Positions 35,591-43,013 of a DNA stretch of 64,000 bases are shown piece by piece; position 1 is the first letter of the stretch; every line of letters begins with the position of its first letter. Below the pieces are notes generated by a model, which searched no databases, was not told the origin of the DNA, and saw only the letters and a program-made list of their open reading frames with translations. Both the position numbers and the translations under genes were made by a program. Source of the DNA: Tumebacillus algifaecis. Its GTDB lineage: Bacteria; Bacillota; Bacilli; Tumebacillales; Tumebacillaceae. Location: NCBI RefSeq assembly GCF_002243515.1, contig NZ_CP022657.1, positions 3,767,501-3,831,500 of the forward strand. Direction: 5' to 3'.

Positions 35591-35620
35591 AAAAACGCCC
35601 TCGCTAAAATTAACGAGGGG
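35591..35620 (-). terminator. Terminator of the receptor/propeptide unit
   Basis: Stem CCCTCG/CGAGGG with an AT-rich loop and CGTTTTT on the minus strand, eight bases after the propeptide stop. Confidence 0.88.
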
Positions 35621-35628
35621 TCGATTGT

Positions 35629-35754
35629 TTACCGATATGCGGCGATTCCAGGTTCAGGTGGAGAGGTTTGCGCTTGGTTGCTTACAGACAAACTGCCTGT
35701 AAGCAAGCTAAGAATGGCTGCAAACATCAATCCCGATAGTACCCATTTTCTCAC
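35629..35754 (-). CDS. 41-residue exported propeptide, putative signalling peptide of the TPR receptor
   Basis: GTG start that shares its first G with the TAG stop of the receptor gene (TAGTG), so it is translationally coupled. The product starts MRKWVLSGLMFAAILSLL, a basic N-terminus and hydrophobic core. It continues TGSLSVSNQAQTS and ends PPEPGIAAYR. This is the size and layout of Phr, PapR, NprX and AimP precursors, where a short C-terminal peptide is released outside, re-imported by the oligopeptide permease and bound by the TPR receptor. The mature signal is perhaps the last 5-8 residues. A strong terminator follows directly. Confidence 0.8.
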   Translation of the reverse strand: MRKWVLSGLMFAAILSLLTGSLSVSNQAQTSPPEPGIAAYR

Positions 35755-36941
35755 TAAAATCCCTCCTCATTTAGAAACTCACTTTTGGTACCAGAAAGCA
35801 TACGACTCTTTTCATAGTATCTTATCGCACTTTCTCCGTCATCTTTCAAAAAATAATATTCCATCAGTGATTTACAAGCGAGATAACGGAGCGTTTGGCT
35901 AATGTTCGGATTATTAATTACCGACTCTGCATAAGACGGATCATCTCTGACGACAGTTTGCATCACCTGTAAACGTCCCCAATATTCTGGATACTCCTGT
36001 GCAAGTGACTCGTATTCATTTAGAACTTGCATCGCCATGTCGTAATCACGAAGTTGCAGTAACGACTTAACATATTCTTTTACTGCAAGGATCAGTATAC
36101 CTTCAAACTCCTGCACTGTATTGATTGCTGAAACTAACAATCTGGCAGACGTTTTGTAATCACCCGCAATGTATTCATAATGCGCGACATTAATTAAGGC
36201 GTGTCCAATTTGTTTTTTGTCATTTGTCTGCTCAAAAAGTTCCAGTGAACGATACGCAAGTTTTTTTGCCTGTACCAACTCGCCGCGATCCTCGTACATT
36301 TTCATTCGAGTGTAATACGCCCGCCCAAGTTTATTTGGGTCATCAGAAAACACTTCTTCAACGAGTTTTAGCATCTCTTCGATCTGACTATATTCTTTAC
36401 GAATGGAGCTAGTTAACATCAAGTTCGAGGTAACAAGATACAGCAGTTGTTTATCATCAAATTCTGTTTCAACGCTTTTTGCATACTCGTAAGCAGTCAA
36501 CCATGTTTGGTGTGCTTCCTCGAATCTTTCTTGAACAAAAAGGACCCGGCCTAAAAGATTCAGGCTATTTCCTCTCTCCGTCATGCCTTTAGCAACTTCG
36601 ACCAACTCCATTGCAAGGGCATTCGCTCGAATCAACATCACTTTTGTTCTTTTTTTGCCAGTCAGAACTTTTACCAATTCTTGCTCTTTTTGAAAGGTAT
36701 CCTCCTGTTTCAAGCGTTCAGGGGACACGTTTAGCCCTTTCGAAATAAGTTCTAATTCCGAAGGAGCAATACGTCTCGTGCCAAGAAGCATTTGACGGAA
36801 TGTCTCGCGATTCATCCCAATTTTCTCCGCAAATGCACGAATGCTATACGCATCGCCTTTCTCGGTCATCAATTCTGAAATACGTCTCCCTAACTTGATT
36901 TTGGCAAGCGTCGAACTTGCCGTATATTCAACCGTAGACAT
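35754..36941 (-). CDS. TPR peptide receptor with N-terminal helix-turn-helix (RNPP-like)
   Basis: The product has 395 residues. The ATG follows AGGAGGG by seven bases. The N-terminal ~75 residues form an XRE-like DNA-binding domain (LGRRISELMTEKGDAYSIRA, IGMNRETFRQMLLGTRRIAP). The rest is tetratricopeptide helices with paired aromatic/Leu positions (GRAYYTRMKMYEDRGELVQA, GHALINVAHYEYIAGDYKTS). Size and layout fit the RNPP group (Rap, NprR, PlcR, PrgX, AimR). The overlapping propeptide gene downstream strongly supports a quorum-sensing pair. The gene is AT-richer than the genome average, suggesting horizontal origin. Regulated genes are unknown. Confidence 0.88.
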   Translation of the reverse strand: MSTVEYTASSTLAKIKLGRRISELMTEKGDAYSIRAFAEKIGMNRETFRQMLLGTRRIAPSELELISKGLNVSPERLKQEDTFQKEQELVKVLTGKKRTKVMLIRANALAMELVEVAKGMTERGNSLNLLGRVLFVQERFEEAHQTWLTAYEYAKSVETEFDDKQLLYLVTSNLMLTSSIRKEYSQIEEMLKLVEEVFSDDPNKLGRAYYTRMKMYEDRGELVQAKKLAYRSLELFEQTNDKKQIGHALINVAHYEYIAGDYKTSARLLVSAINTVQEFEGILILAVKEYVKSLLQLRDYDMAMQVLNEYESLAQEYPEYWGRLQVMQTVVRDDPSYAESVINNPNISQTLRYLACKSLMEYYFLKDDGESAIRYYEKSRMLSGTKSEFLNEEGF

Positions 36942-37010
36942 AAAAATGCCCTCCTATTACAAATAATCCAGTGTATATATAAAAAGTTCCTCACAGTTAT
37001 ACATTCGGTA

Positions 37011-37039
37011 ATTATATATAATAGTTATTCATTTGTACA
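37011..37039 (-). promoter_or_regulatory. Promoter of the receptor/propeptide unit
   Basis: Minus strand TGTACA (37034-37039), 17-base spacer, TATAAT (37011-37016). An inverted repeat ACAATTC/GAATTGT (37042-37048 with 37060-37066) lies just upstream and could bind a regulator, possibly the receptor itself. Confidence 0.55.
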
Positions 37040-37066
37040 CAACAATTCTAACTCTTGAGGAATTGT

Positions 37067-37436
37067 AGATGTGTAGAGTCTCTTCAGTTATTTTTTGTTA
37101 CTGCCCGCTTTGAATATAGATTTGCTAAGTATCAGACCTCAAGAGATGTAATTTCTGAAAGCACAAGTTTCCCCAAACAGATGTAGCAATCATAATCGGA
37201 GCAGGTGTAGCCTTTTGATTTTTCCCATGAAACTGAAATTTCGTTTGACATCGATTCGAGATCGACCCAGCATTCAATACTCCCTGTCGTTAGTTTGTGA
37301 TAGGAAGGAAACTTGGATTAAGAAATCGGAGATAGAGATACAAGTTGTCATTTTCATGTGGGTTTCTTCTAATCACGATGTCCGATTCTTATCACCCTTG
37401 AACGCGACCGTCAATCTAATCTGACCACTTAGAAAC
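37067..37436. other. Non-coding stretch between receptor promoter and array 2
   Basis: AT-rich with no supported gene. A 69-codon frame on the plus strand (37215-37424) has no ribosome site and poor composition, so I do not call it. Confidence 0.4.
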
Positions 37437-37469
37437 ACAAAAAAGAGGAGTGTCAAAAGACTACTCCCC
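37437..37469 (-). terminator. Terminator of the array 2 transcript
   Basis: On the minus strand GGAGTAGTC pairs with GACACTCC (one bulged A) around TTTT, followed by TCTTTTTT. It lies about 75 bases beyond the distal repeat. Confidence 0.7.
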
Positions 37470-37542
37470 CAATGACTTTTATCGCTCAATAACTTAATAG
37501 AAACATCTACACAGAGCTTATGCTTGAGTTGGCTGATTATCG

Positions 37543-37866
37543 CTATCGAACGGGTCTGCCATTGTTACAACCAGCTTCAACAACAACTAAACAACAGGAT
37601 CAGGCACTTTCAGTCCCCTATATATCGGGTCTGCCATTGTTACGGCCAAGATCATGCGGTCATTGCGATCAACGCCGGAGATTTTCAGTCCCCTATATGA
37701 CGGGTCTGCCATTGTTACATGATGATACATACAAAATGCCGATAACGATTACATCTTTCAGTCCCCTATATAACGGGTCTGCCATTGTTACTTCTGGGTT
37801 CAGCACTTGGGCAAGGGCTACCCACTGCCCTTTCAGTCCCCTATCTAACGGGTCTGCCATTGTTAC
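37543..37866 (-). CRISPR. CRISPR array 2: four 37-bp repeats plus one degenerate end repeat
   Basis: Repeats start at 37607, 37682, 37755 and 37830, with 36-38-bp unique spacers. The partial repeat at 37543-37568 marks the distal end. The repeat is the same family as array 1 (GTAACAATGGCAGACCCG, variable core, GGGGACTGAAAG on the minus strand), again with a different core in every copy. Orientation equals array 1, with the leader on the right. The spacers are not those of array 1. The array lies 4.1 kb from array 1 with only regulator genes between them. Confidence 0.94.
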
Positions 37867-37942
37867 CGACCTCGGCCGGGATAAGAAAACGCAGTCGTGG
37901 CGCGGCTTCACGAGACGTTGCGTCCCTGCTGGAAACTGCTTT

Positions 37943-38030
37943 TTTTCGAGGATCGACTTTTTGCACCAACAGGTGGGGGCATCCTCGAAAACCGTATCCT
38001 GCATGATAAAGAATTTCCACTTTCAGTATA
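37943..38030 (-). promoter_or_regulatory. Leader of array 2: -10 box and conserved stem-loop
   Basis: Minus strand: TATACT (38025-38030), 33 bases, inverted repeat TTTTCGAGGAT...ATCCTCGAAAA (37943-37991), then 76 bases to the first repeat. Elements and spacing match array 1 almost exactly, while most intervening sequence has diverged. Confidence 0.75.
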
Positions 38031-38202
38031 ACGGATACCGAGCATAGAAAGAATAGCGAGTTGGATTTTCCTTCGTCGTTTTGCCACAAACAGATGGCCT
38101 CCATCACTCGCTTGACCCCTCCCCTCCTCCTTGTTGTCCCCTTATGAGAAACTGTCGAGTACCTCGATGCTCCCCATTCTCATTTCCGAAAAAACACTCC
38201 CC

Positions 38203-38261
38203 TTGACTTCAAGCTCCAACGCGAGATATGATCTGAGTAATGACTCACTCATTGAGTGAGT
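38203..38261 (+). promoter_or_regulatory. Promoter and palindromic TetR operator
   Basis: TTGACT (38203-38208), 18-base spacer, TATGAT (38227-38232). The perfect 19-base palindrome ACTCACTCATTGAGTGAGT (38243-38261) covers the transcription start, as expected for autorepression by the TetR protein that follows. Confidence 0.82.
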
Positions 38262-38285
38262 GCTCAATTACATCGGAGGTTGACC

Positions 38286-38963
38286 ATGGCAGATACCACC
38301 AACGATCAAAATCAACGTGACAACATCGAAACTGAATTTGACCTCCTTCCCGATTCTGAACTGACCGAAAAACATTGGAAAATCCTCGAAGCTGCTGTGC
38401 GGGTTTTTTCTGAAAAAGGGTTTGGTGCCAGCCGCACGAGCGAGGTGGCAAAGGAGGCAGGTGTTTCGGAAGGAACGATCTTTAACTACTTCAAAACCAA
38501 AAAGGATTTGCTTGTCGGCTTGCTCATCCCGCTCGTGACTCGCTTTTTCCGACCGTTGATCTTGAGTAGCTTGGAGCGGATATTGAGCACGCGAAAAGAG
38601 CGGAGCATTGAAGAGGTCTTGCACGATGTGACGCTGGATCGTGTCCAACTGATTCAAAAAAATCTTCCTTTGATCAAAACGGTTGCGGCTGAAGCCGCTT
38701 TTCATCCTGAGTTGATCGACCCCTTGCGAGAACAGGTCGCACCCAAGGTGATCGAAACGATGAGCCGCTATTTTCAAGCTGAGATCGACAACGGCACCTT
38801 CCGCGATATCGATCCCAAACTGCTCTTCCGCACGTTTGCCAGCATGGTCGGCGGCTACATACTGACTCGAAATGTCTTGCCAGCAGAATATGAGGATGCG
38901 GACGAGGAAGCGGAACTCAAGCAAATGGTTGACATTTTCCTGAATGGAGTAAAGAAGCAGTAA
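38286..38963 (+). CDS. TetR-family repressor
   Basis: The product has 225 residues. The ATG at 38286 follows GGAGG. The DNA-binding domain (about 25-80) contains ILEAAVRVFSEKGFGASRTS and AKEAGVSEGTIFNYFKTKKD, the classic TetR signature. The C-terminal ligand domain is helical and unassigned. It stands at the head of a cluster of four transporter genes on the same strand, so it probably represses them and is relieved by their substrate. The operator is described at 38243-38261. Confidence 0.92.
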   Translation: MADTTNDQNQRDNIETEFDLLPDSELTEKHWKILEAAVRVFSEKGFGASRTSEVAKEAGVSEGTIFNYFKTKKDLLVGLLIPLVTRFFRPLILSSLERILSTRKERSIEEVLHDVTLDRVQLIQKNLPLIKTVAAEAAFHPELIDPLREQVAPKVIETMSRYFQAEIDNGTFRDIDPKLLFRTFASMVGGYILTRNVLPAEYEDADEEAELKQMVDIFLNGVKKQ

Positions 38964-39002
38964 GGAAACTTCTACAGTTTTCCAAAATGAGGAGGGTATC
39001 AA

Positions 39003-40175
39003 ATGGATGGTGTAAAGAATCGAAAGTGGATGTTGGCACCGATTCTGGCGTTGATCGTTGTTTTTATTTTTTCTCTGGTCCAAATACCTGCGGCGAAACA
39101 AACTCCCAAAAACGTCCCGATCGCCATCGTCAATGAAGACGCGGGAATGAACACGCCGAATAACGGCCAGATGAATGCAGGTGACATGATCGTGAAGATG
39201 ATCACCCAAGCTACGAACGAGAAGACGGACGACAAGGCACCGACTGTCCAGTGGATCACCGTATCGAACTTGGAGACGGCTCAAAAAGGAATGCTTGAAC
39301 AAGAGTATTATGGCGTACTGATGATTCCAAGCGACTATACGGTCAAACAAGCATCTCTGCAAACGCCGACTCCTTCATCACCTGAGATTAACATTTACGT
39401 GAATCAAGGGATGAATGCGATGGCTGCCAATACGGTCACACAAATGCTCAACGGAATTGTTGATAACATCAACAAAGAGACCCGTACTAAGTTATTAGAA
39501 GCTGCGAAGCAAAAGGGGCCGTCGCTGACAATCGAACAAGCCGCGATCTTTGGCGCTCCGATCACCAAAAACGTTCATTATGTCAATCAAACGGGCACAT
39601 TGGCCAGTGCGCCCACCGCACTGTTTCAGCCGCTTTGGATGGGAAGTATAGCAGGTGCGCTCCTCATGTGGTTCGGACTGAGAAAAGCAGGACCATCCAC
39701 TCCAAAGAACAGGCTGACTGCGATTGCAAAGCAAATTGTCACCGGAGCGATCGCCGCGATCGTGGTCGGCTTTGGCCTGGCCTGGATTGCCGATGGAATA
39801 CTCGGATACGATCTTCCTGATTTTACATCCACCGCACTATTCTTGACGCTTGCTTACTTTAGTTTTATCTTGATGATTTCGGCCATTCTCACTTGGATAG
39901 GAATTGCCGGGATGCCGATTCTGGTGCTGTTACTGTTCTTTGGCGCACCTTTGCTGGCCCTTGCACCAGAATTTATGCCCACTTTCTATCGGGATTGGGT
40001 GTACTCTTGGCTACCGATGCGTTTTCTGATCGATGGACTGCGCGAGATGTTTTTCTTTGGCAAAGAGTTTAGTTGGAATCAGCCGACCTCCACATTGGTC
40101 TGGATCGGTATCGGAAGTATCGTTGTCTCCTGTCTGTCGATCTTGAAGCCAACGACTCAAAAGAAGACTGCTTAA
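39003..40175 (+). CDS. ABC-2-like membrane protein, YhgE/Pip or DUF3533 type
   Basis: The product has 390 residues. One N-terminal membrane helix (about 9-29) is followed by a ~180-residue extracellular domain starting PKNVPIAIVNEDAGMNTPNN, characteristic of the YhgE/Pip family, then five to six C-terminal helices. It lacks an ATPase domain. AGGAGGG precedes the ATG. It lies 36 bases after the TetR gene, so it is probably an efflux or surface-assembly permease under TetR control. Related proteins act in drug or solvent tolerance and in type VII-like secretion loci, but no such genes are nearby. Confidence 0.83.
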   Translation: MDGVKNRKWMLAPILALIVVFIFSLVQIPAAKQTPKNVPIAIVNEDAGMNTPNNGQMNAGDMIVKMITQATNEKTDDKAPTVQWITVSNLETAQKGMLEQEYYGVLMIPSDYTVKQASLQTPTPSSPEINIYVNQGMNAMAANTVTQMLNGIVDNINKETRTKLLEAAKQKGPSLTIEQAAIFGAPITKNVHYVNQTGTLASAPTALFQPLWMGSIAGALLMWFGLRKAGPSTPKNRLTAIAKQIVTGAIAAIVVGFGLAWIADGILGYDLPDFTSTALFLTLAYFSFILMISAILTWIGIAGMPILVLLLFFGAPLLALAPEFMPTFYRDWVYSWLPMRFLIDGLREMFFFGKEFSWNQPTSTLVWIGIGSIVVSCLSILKPTTQKKTA

Positions 40176-40240
40176 TAATTAGAGACCGCAGGTGCACTGT
40201 GGTCTCTTTCTCAATAAAGGATAGGAAAGGGGACTATCAT

Positions 40241-41191
40241 ATGCCGGTCATTGAGATTGAGCATTTAACGAAGGATTATGGTCATCATCGAGGGATTTTC
40301 GACGTTTCCTTTAGCATTGAAAAAGGGGAAGTTTATGGATTCTTAGGCCCGAACGGAGCAGGTAAAACGACCACCATCCGTCATATCATGGGCTTTTCAC
40401 GTCCGCAGCAAGGACGCACCTTAGTGAATGGGCTTAATAGCTGGGAGCGTGCGAGCGATATCCAAAAGGACCTCGGTTATTTACCAGGGGAAATCGCGTT
40501 GCCCGAGTCTCTGACCGGCCATCAATTTATCAAAATGATGGCCGAATTACGGGGCATCACTGATATGACGCACACGAAAACCCTGATTAAGAAGTTTGAG
40601 TTAGATCCATCCGGAAGCTTGAAACGGATGTCGCTTGGCATGAAGCGGAAGCTCGCCATTGTCACGGCGTTCATGCATGACCCCGCCGTGCTTGTGCTAG
40701 ATGAACCTACAAGTGGATTAGATCCGATCATGCAAAACCTCTTTATCGAGTTCATTAAGGAGGAAAAAGAGAAAGGTAAAACCATTTTAATTTCGAGTCA
40801 TATTTTTTCTGAGATCGATGCGACCTGTGACAAGATCTCCATCATCAAGGATGGCCGATTAATCTCTTCATTCATGGCGGATGATTTGCGCCATAGTGAA
40901 ATCAAAACTTATGAGATCGAATTTAAAACCGAAGAGGAATTCAATCGATTTGAGCACGCAGTAAAGGATTGTGAAAAATTTGAAGCTCTGTCTCTAACCC
41001 CTCACAAACATCAAACAATCTTGCGTATCTACGATACGGATATCAATCGTTTTATCTCATTTATTTCCGATTATGACGTGAAGTTCTTTTCGGAAATCAA
41101 GTTTACGTTGGAGGATTATTTCATGAAGTTTTATGACCGTACCTCAAACGAAACGGGAGGTGTCGAACCTTATGCCGCTTATCGAAATTAA
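40241..41191 (+). CDS. ABC transporter ATP-binding protein 1
   Basis: The product has 316 residues. The ATG at 40241 follows GGAAAGGGG. Walker A GPNGAGKTTTIR, signature RMSLGMKRKLAIV (a variant LSGGQ), Walker B VLVLDEPTSGLD and switch ISSHIFSE are visible. A ~95-residue C-terminal extension with repeated EIEFKTEEEF follows, as in NatA/YtrE-type drug or antibiotic ABC-2 systems. It overlaps the next ATPase gene by 20 bases. Confidence 0.92.
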   Translation: MPVIEIEHLTKDYGHHRGIFDVSFSIEKGEVYGFLGPNGAGKTTTIRHIMGFSRPQQGRTLVNGLNSWERASDIQKDLGYLPGEIALPESLTGHQFIKMMAELRGITDMTHTKTLIKKFELDPSGSLKRMSLGMKRKLAIVTAFMHDPAVLVLDEPTSGLDPIMQNLFIEFIKEEKEKGKTILISSHIFSEIDATCDKISIIKDGRLISSFMADDLRHSEIKTYEIEFKTEEEFNRFEHAVKDCEKFEALSLTPHKHQTILRIYDTDINRFISFISDYDVKFFSEIKFTLEDYFMKFYDRTSNETGGVEPYAAYRN

Positions 41192-42053
41192 AAATTTAAC
41201 GAAAGATTTCGGTCGCGGGCAAGGTGTCTTTAACCTCAACCTAACGATCGAGAAAGGCGAGGTTTTTGGATTCGTAGGAACGAATGGAGCCGGTAAAACC
41301 ACGACGATTCGCCATATGATGGGCTTTTTGAAACCGATAAGCGGTACCGCGACGATCAATGGAATGGATTGTTGGACAGATTCTGCCGAAATTAAGAAGT
41401 TGCTCGGTTATATTCCAGGAGAAATTACATTTCCCGATGCACCGACCGGAACCGAGTTCTTAAGAAGGCAAGCGGAGTTATTGGGAGTAAAGGATATGTC
41501 CTATGCGGAGAGCATTATTAAAAAGTTACAGCTTGATCCTACAGCCAATTTGAAAAGAATGTCCAAGGGGATGAAACAGAAAACGGCGATTGTCGCAGCT
41601 TTGATGGCCGATCCCGATATTTTGATTCTCGATGAGCCTACTACAGGATTAGACCCCCTCATGAGAGCTGAATTCGTAGATATATTGAAGGAAGAAAAAA
41701 AGAAGGGCAAGACGATTTTCATGTCGAGTCACATGTTTGAGGAAGTTGAGGATACTTGTGACAAGGTCGCGTTAATCAAGGGAGGAAAGGTGGTTGCGGT
41801 CAAATCGACCGCCGAGGTAAAGCACAACGAGAACAAGGTGTATAAAATCGAGTTCCTTTCCCGCGAGGATTATCTGCGCTTTTTGTCTAAGACGTTTGAT
41901 ATCGCGGAGAAACGAGAGAGTCGCAATCAAGTGCTTGTTCGGATTAACGACCGCGATATCAATTTATTATTTCGGGCACTGAAGCAGTGTCCAATCAAAT
42001 TTATTGCGGAAATGAAGTTAACGCTTGCTGACTATTTCAAGGGGTTATTATAA
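41172..42053 (+). CDS. ABC transporter ATP-binding protein 2
   Basis: The product has 293 residues, paralogous to the preceding ATPase. Walker A GTNGAGKTTTIR, RMSKGMKQKTAIV, Walker B ILILDEPTTGLD and MSSHMFEE are present, with the same C-terminal extension ending TLADYFKGLL. GGGAGG lies before the ATG, which is inside the end of the previous gene. Two different ATPases next to one permease suggest an asymmetric ATPase pair. Confidence 0.92.
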   Translation: MPLIEIKNLTKDFGRGQGVFNLNLTIEKGEVFGFVGTNGAGKTTTIRHMMGFLKPISGTATINGMDCWTDSAEIKKLLGYIPGEITFPDAPTGTEFLRRQAELLGVKDMSYAESIIKKLQLDPTANLKRMSKGMKQKTAIVAALMADPDILILDEPTTGLDPLMRAEFVDILKEEKKKGKTIFMSSHMFEEVEDTCDKVALIKGGKVVAVKSTAEVKHNENKVYKIEFLSREDYLRFLSKTFDIAEKRESRNQVLVRINDRDINLLFRALKQCPIKFIAEMKLTLADYFKGLL

Positions 42054-42067
42054 GGAGGGTGCACCCA

Positions 42068-42853
42068 ATGTTTAGCAAACCGATTTTCAAACAAACATTC
42101 AAGGCGAATTTTAAGTTATGGCTCATTTTTACCGTCATCATGACGTTGTTGCATATCGCGCTAATTGCAGTATTCGATCAAAGCACCATAATAGACATGT
42201 CAGGTATGGTTAAGGACACCCCGCTTGCCAACCTGCTCGGAGAGGCCACTTTCCTCGGCATGCTTGCCAGTACCTTCTATGGCATTCATGGTGTACTCCT
42301 GCCTATCGTATTCATCATTATGACCGCCAACAGTTTGATTGCATCGCAGGTGGATAGAGGTTCTATGGCATATTTACTCTCTACCCCGACGAAAAGAAGT
42401 ACCGTTGTTCGTACTCAAGCGACCTACTTGATCGCATCGCTCATTATTATGTTCTTGATCATTACCTTGGTTGGTCTTTCTTCCATCCAAATATTCCAAG
42501 GCGACGTCGACATAAACGAGAAGGATTATCTTATGCTCAATTTAGGTTTGTTTCTCTTGATGTTTGCAACAAGCGGCATTTCATTCTTTTTCTCCTGCGT
42601 ATTCAATCTCTCCAAAAACTCTTTGGCATGGGGGGCGGGAATACCGATGGCTTTTTTTCTCCTTCATTTGATGGGAGACGTCGATAGCAGTTTAGAAGGG
42701 TTAAAATATGTATCCATGAACACGCTGTTCGACACGCATGCGATTTTAAACGGAGGCAATTATGCGGTTCAGTTTGCCGCACTTGCTGTTATCGGAATTG
42801 TTCTTTATGTGCTTGGCATACGTGTGTTCAAACAAAAGGATTTGCCGCTATGA
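42068..42853 (+). CDS. ABC-2 type transporter permease
   Basis: The product has 261 residues with six hydrophobic helices (about 17-40, 62-85, 100-125, 140-165, 175-195, 230-252) and no ATPase. AAGGAGGG precedes the ATG. It contains the ABC-2 hallmark SQVDRGSMAYLLSTPTKRS. It partners the two ATPases upstream, 14 bases away. The whole cluster is AT-richer than the cobalamin genes. The substrate is unknown; an antimicrobial peptide or antibiotic is plausible by analogy. Confidence 0.87.
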   Translation: MFSKPIFKQTFKANFKLWLIFTVIMTLLHIALIAVFDQSTIIDMSGMVKDTPLANLLGEATFLGMLASTFYGIHGVLLPIVFIIMTANSLIASQVDRGSMAYLLSTPTKRSTVVRTQATYLIASLIIMFLIITLVGLSSIQIFQGDVDINEKDYLMLNLGLFLLMFATSGISFFFSCVFNLSKNSLAWGAGIPMAFFLLHLMGDVDSSLEGLKYVSMNTLFDTHAILNGGNYAVQFAALAVIGIVLYVLGIRVFKQKDLPL

Positions 42854-42976
42854 CGAAGCGAAACAGGCTGTCGGAGACGGCAGCCTGTAGCCGCTGTTCG
42901 GGTGAGCCACATCGTACAACTTTTCGCCTTCGTTCAGATACGAAGTATACGTCTCGTTAGCCTAAAACGCAAAAAA

Positions 42977-43005
42977 GAGCCCTTGCCAGCAGCAAGGGCT
43001 CTTTC
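42977..43005. terminator. Bidirectional terminator between transporter cluster and siderophore-binding protein
   Basis: Stem GAGCCCTTGC/GCAAGGGCTC with a five-base loop, A6 on the left and TTT on the right. A second stem CAGGCTG/CAGCCTG lies at 42864-42887. Confidence 0.85.
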
Positions 43006-43013
43006 GATTGCAA

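Noticed and set aside
37215-37424. 69-codon plus-strand frame before array 2
   Set aside because: No ribosome site or promoter and composition unlike neighbours.
38020-38034. CTTTCAGTATAACGG resembling a broken CRISPR repeat beyond array 2
   Set aside because: Half of it is the TATACT box shared by both leaders at the same distance; array 1 has no such resemblance at that place, so the match to the repeat start is probably chance.
37520-38107. Open frames of 175, 103 and 88 codons across array 2
   Set aside because: Same reason: they are readings of the CRISPR repeats.
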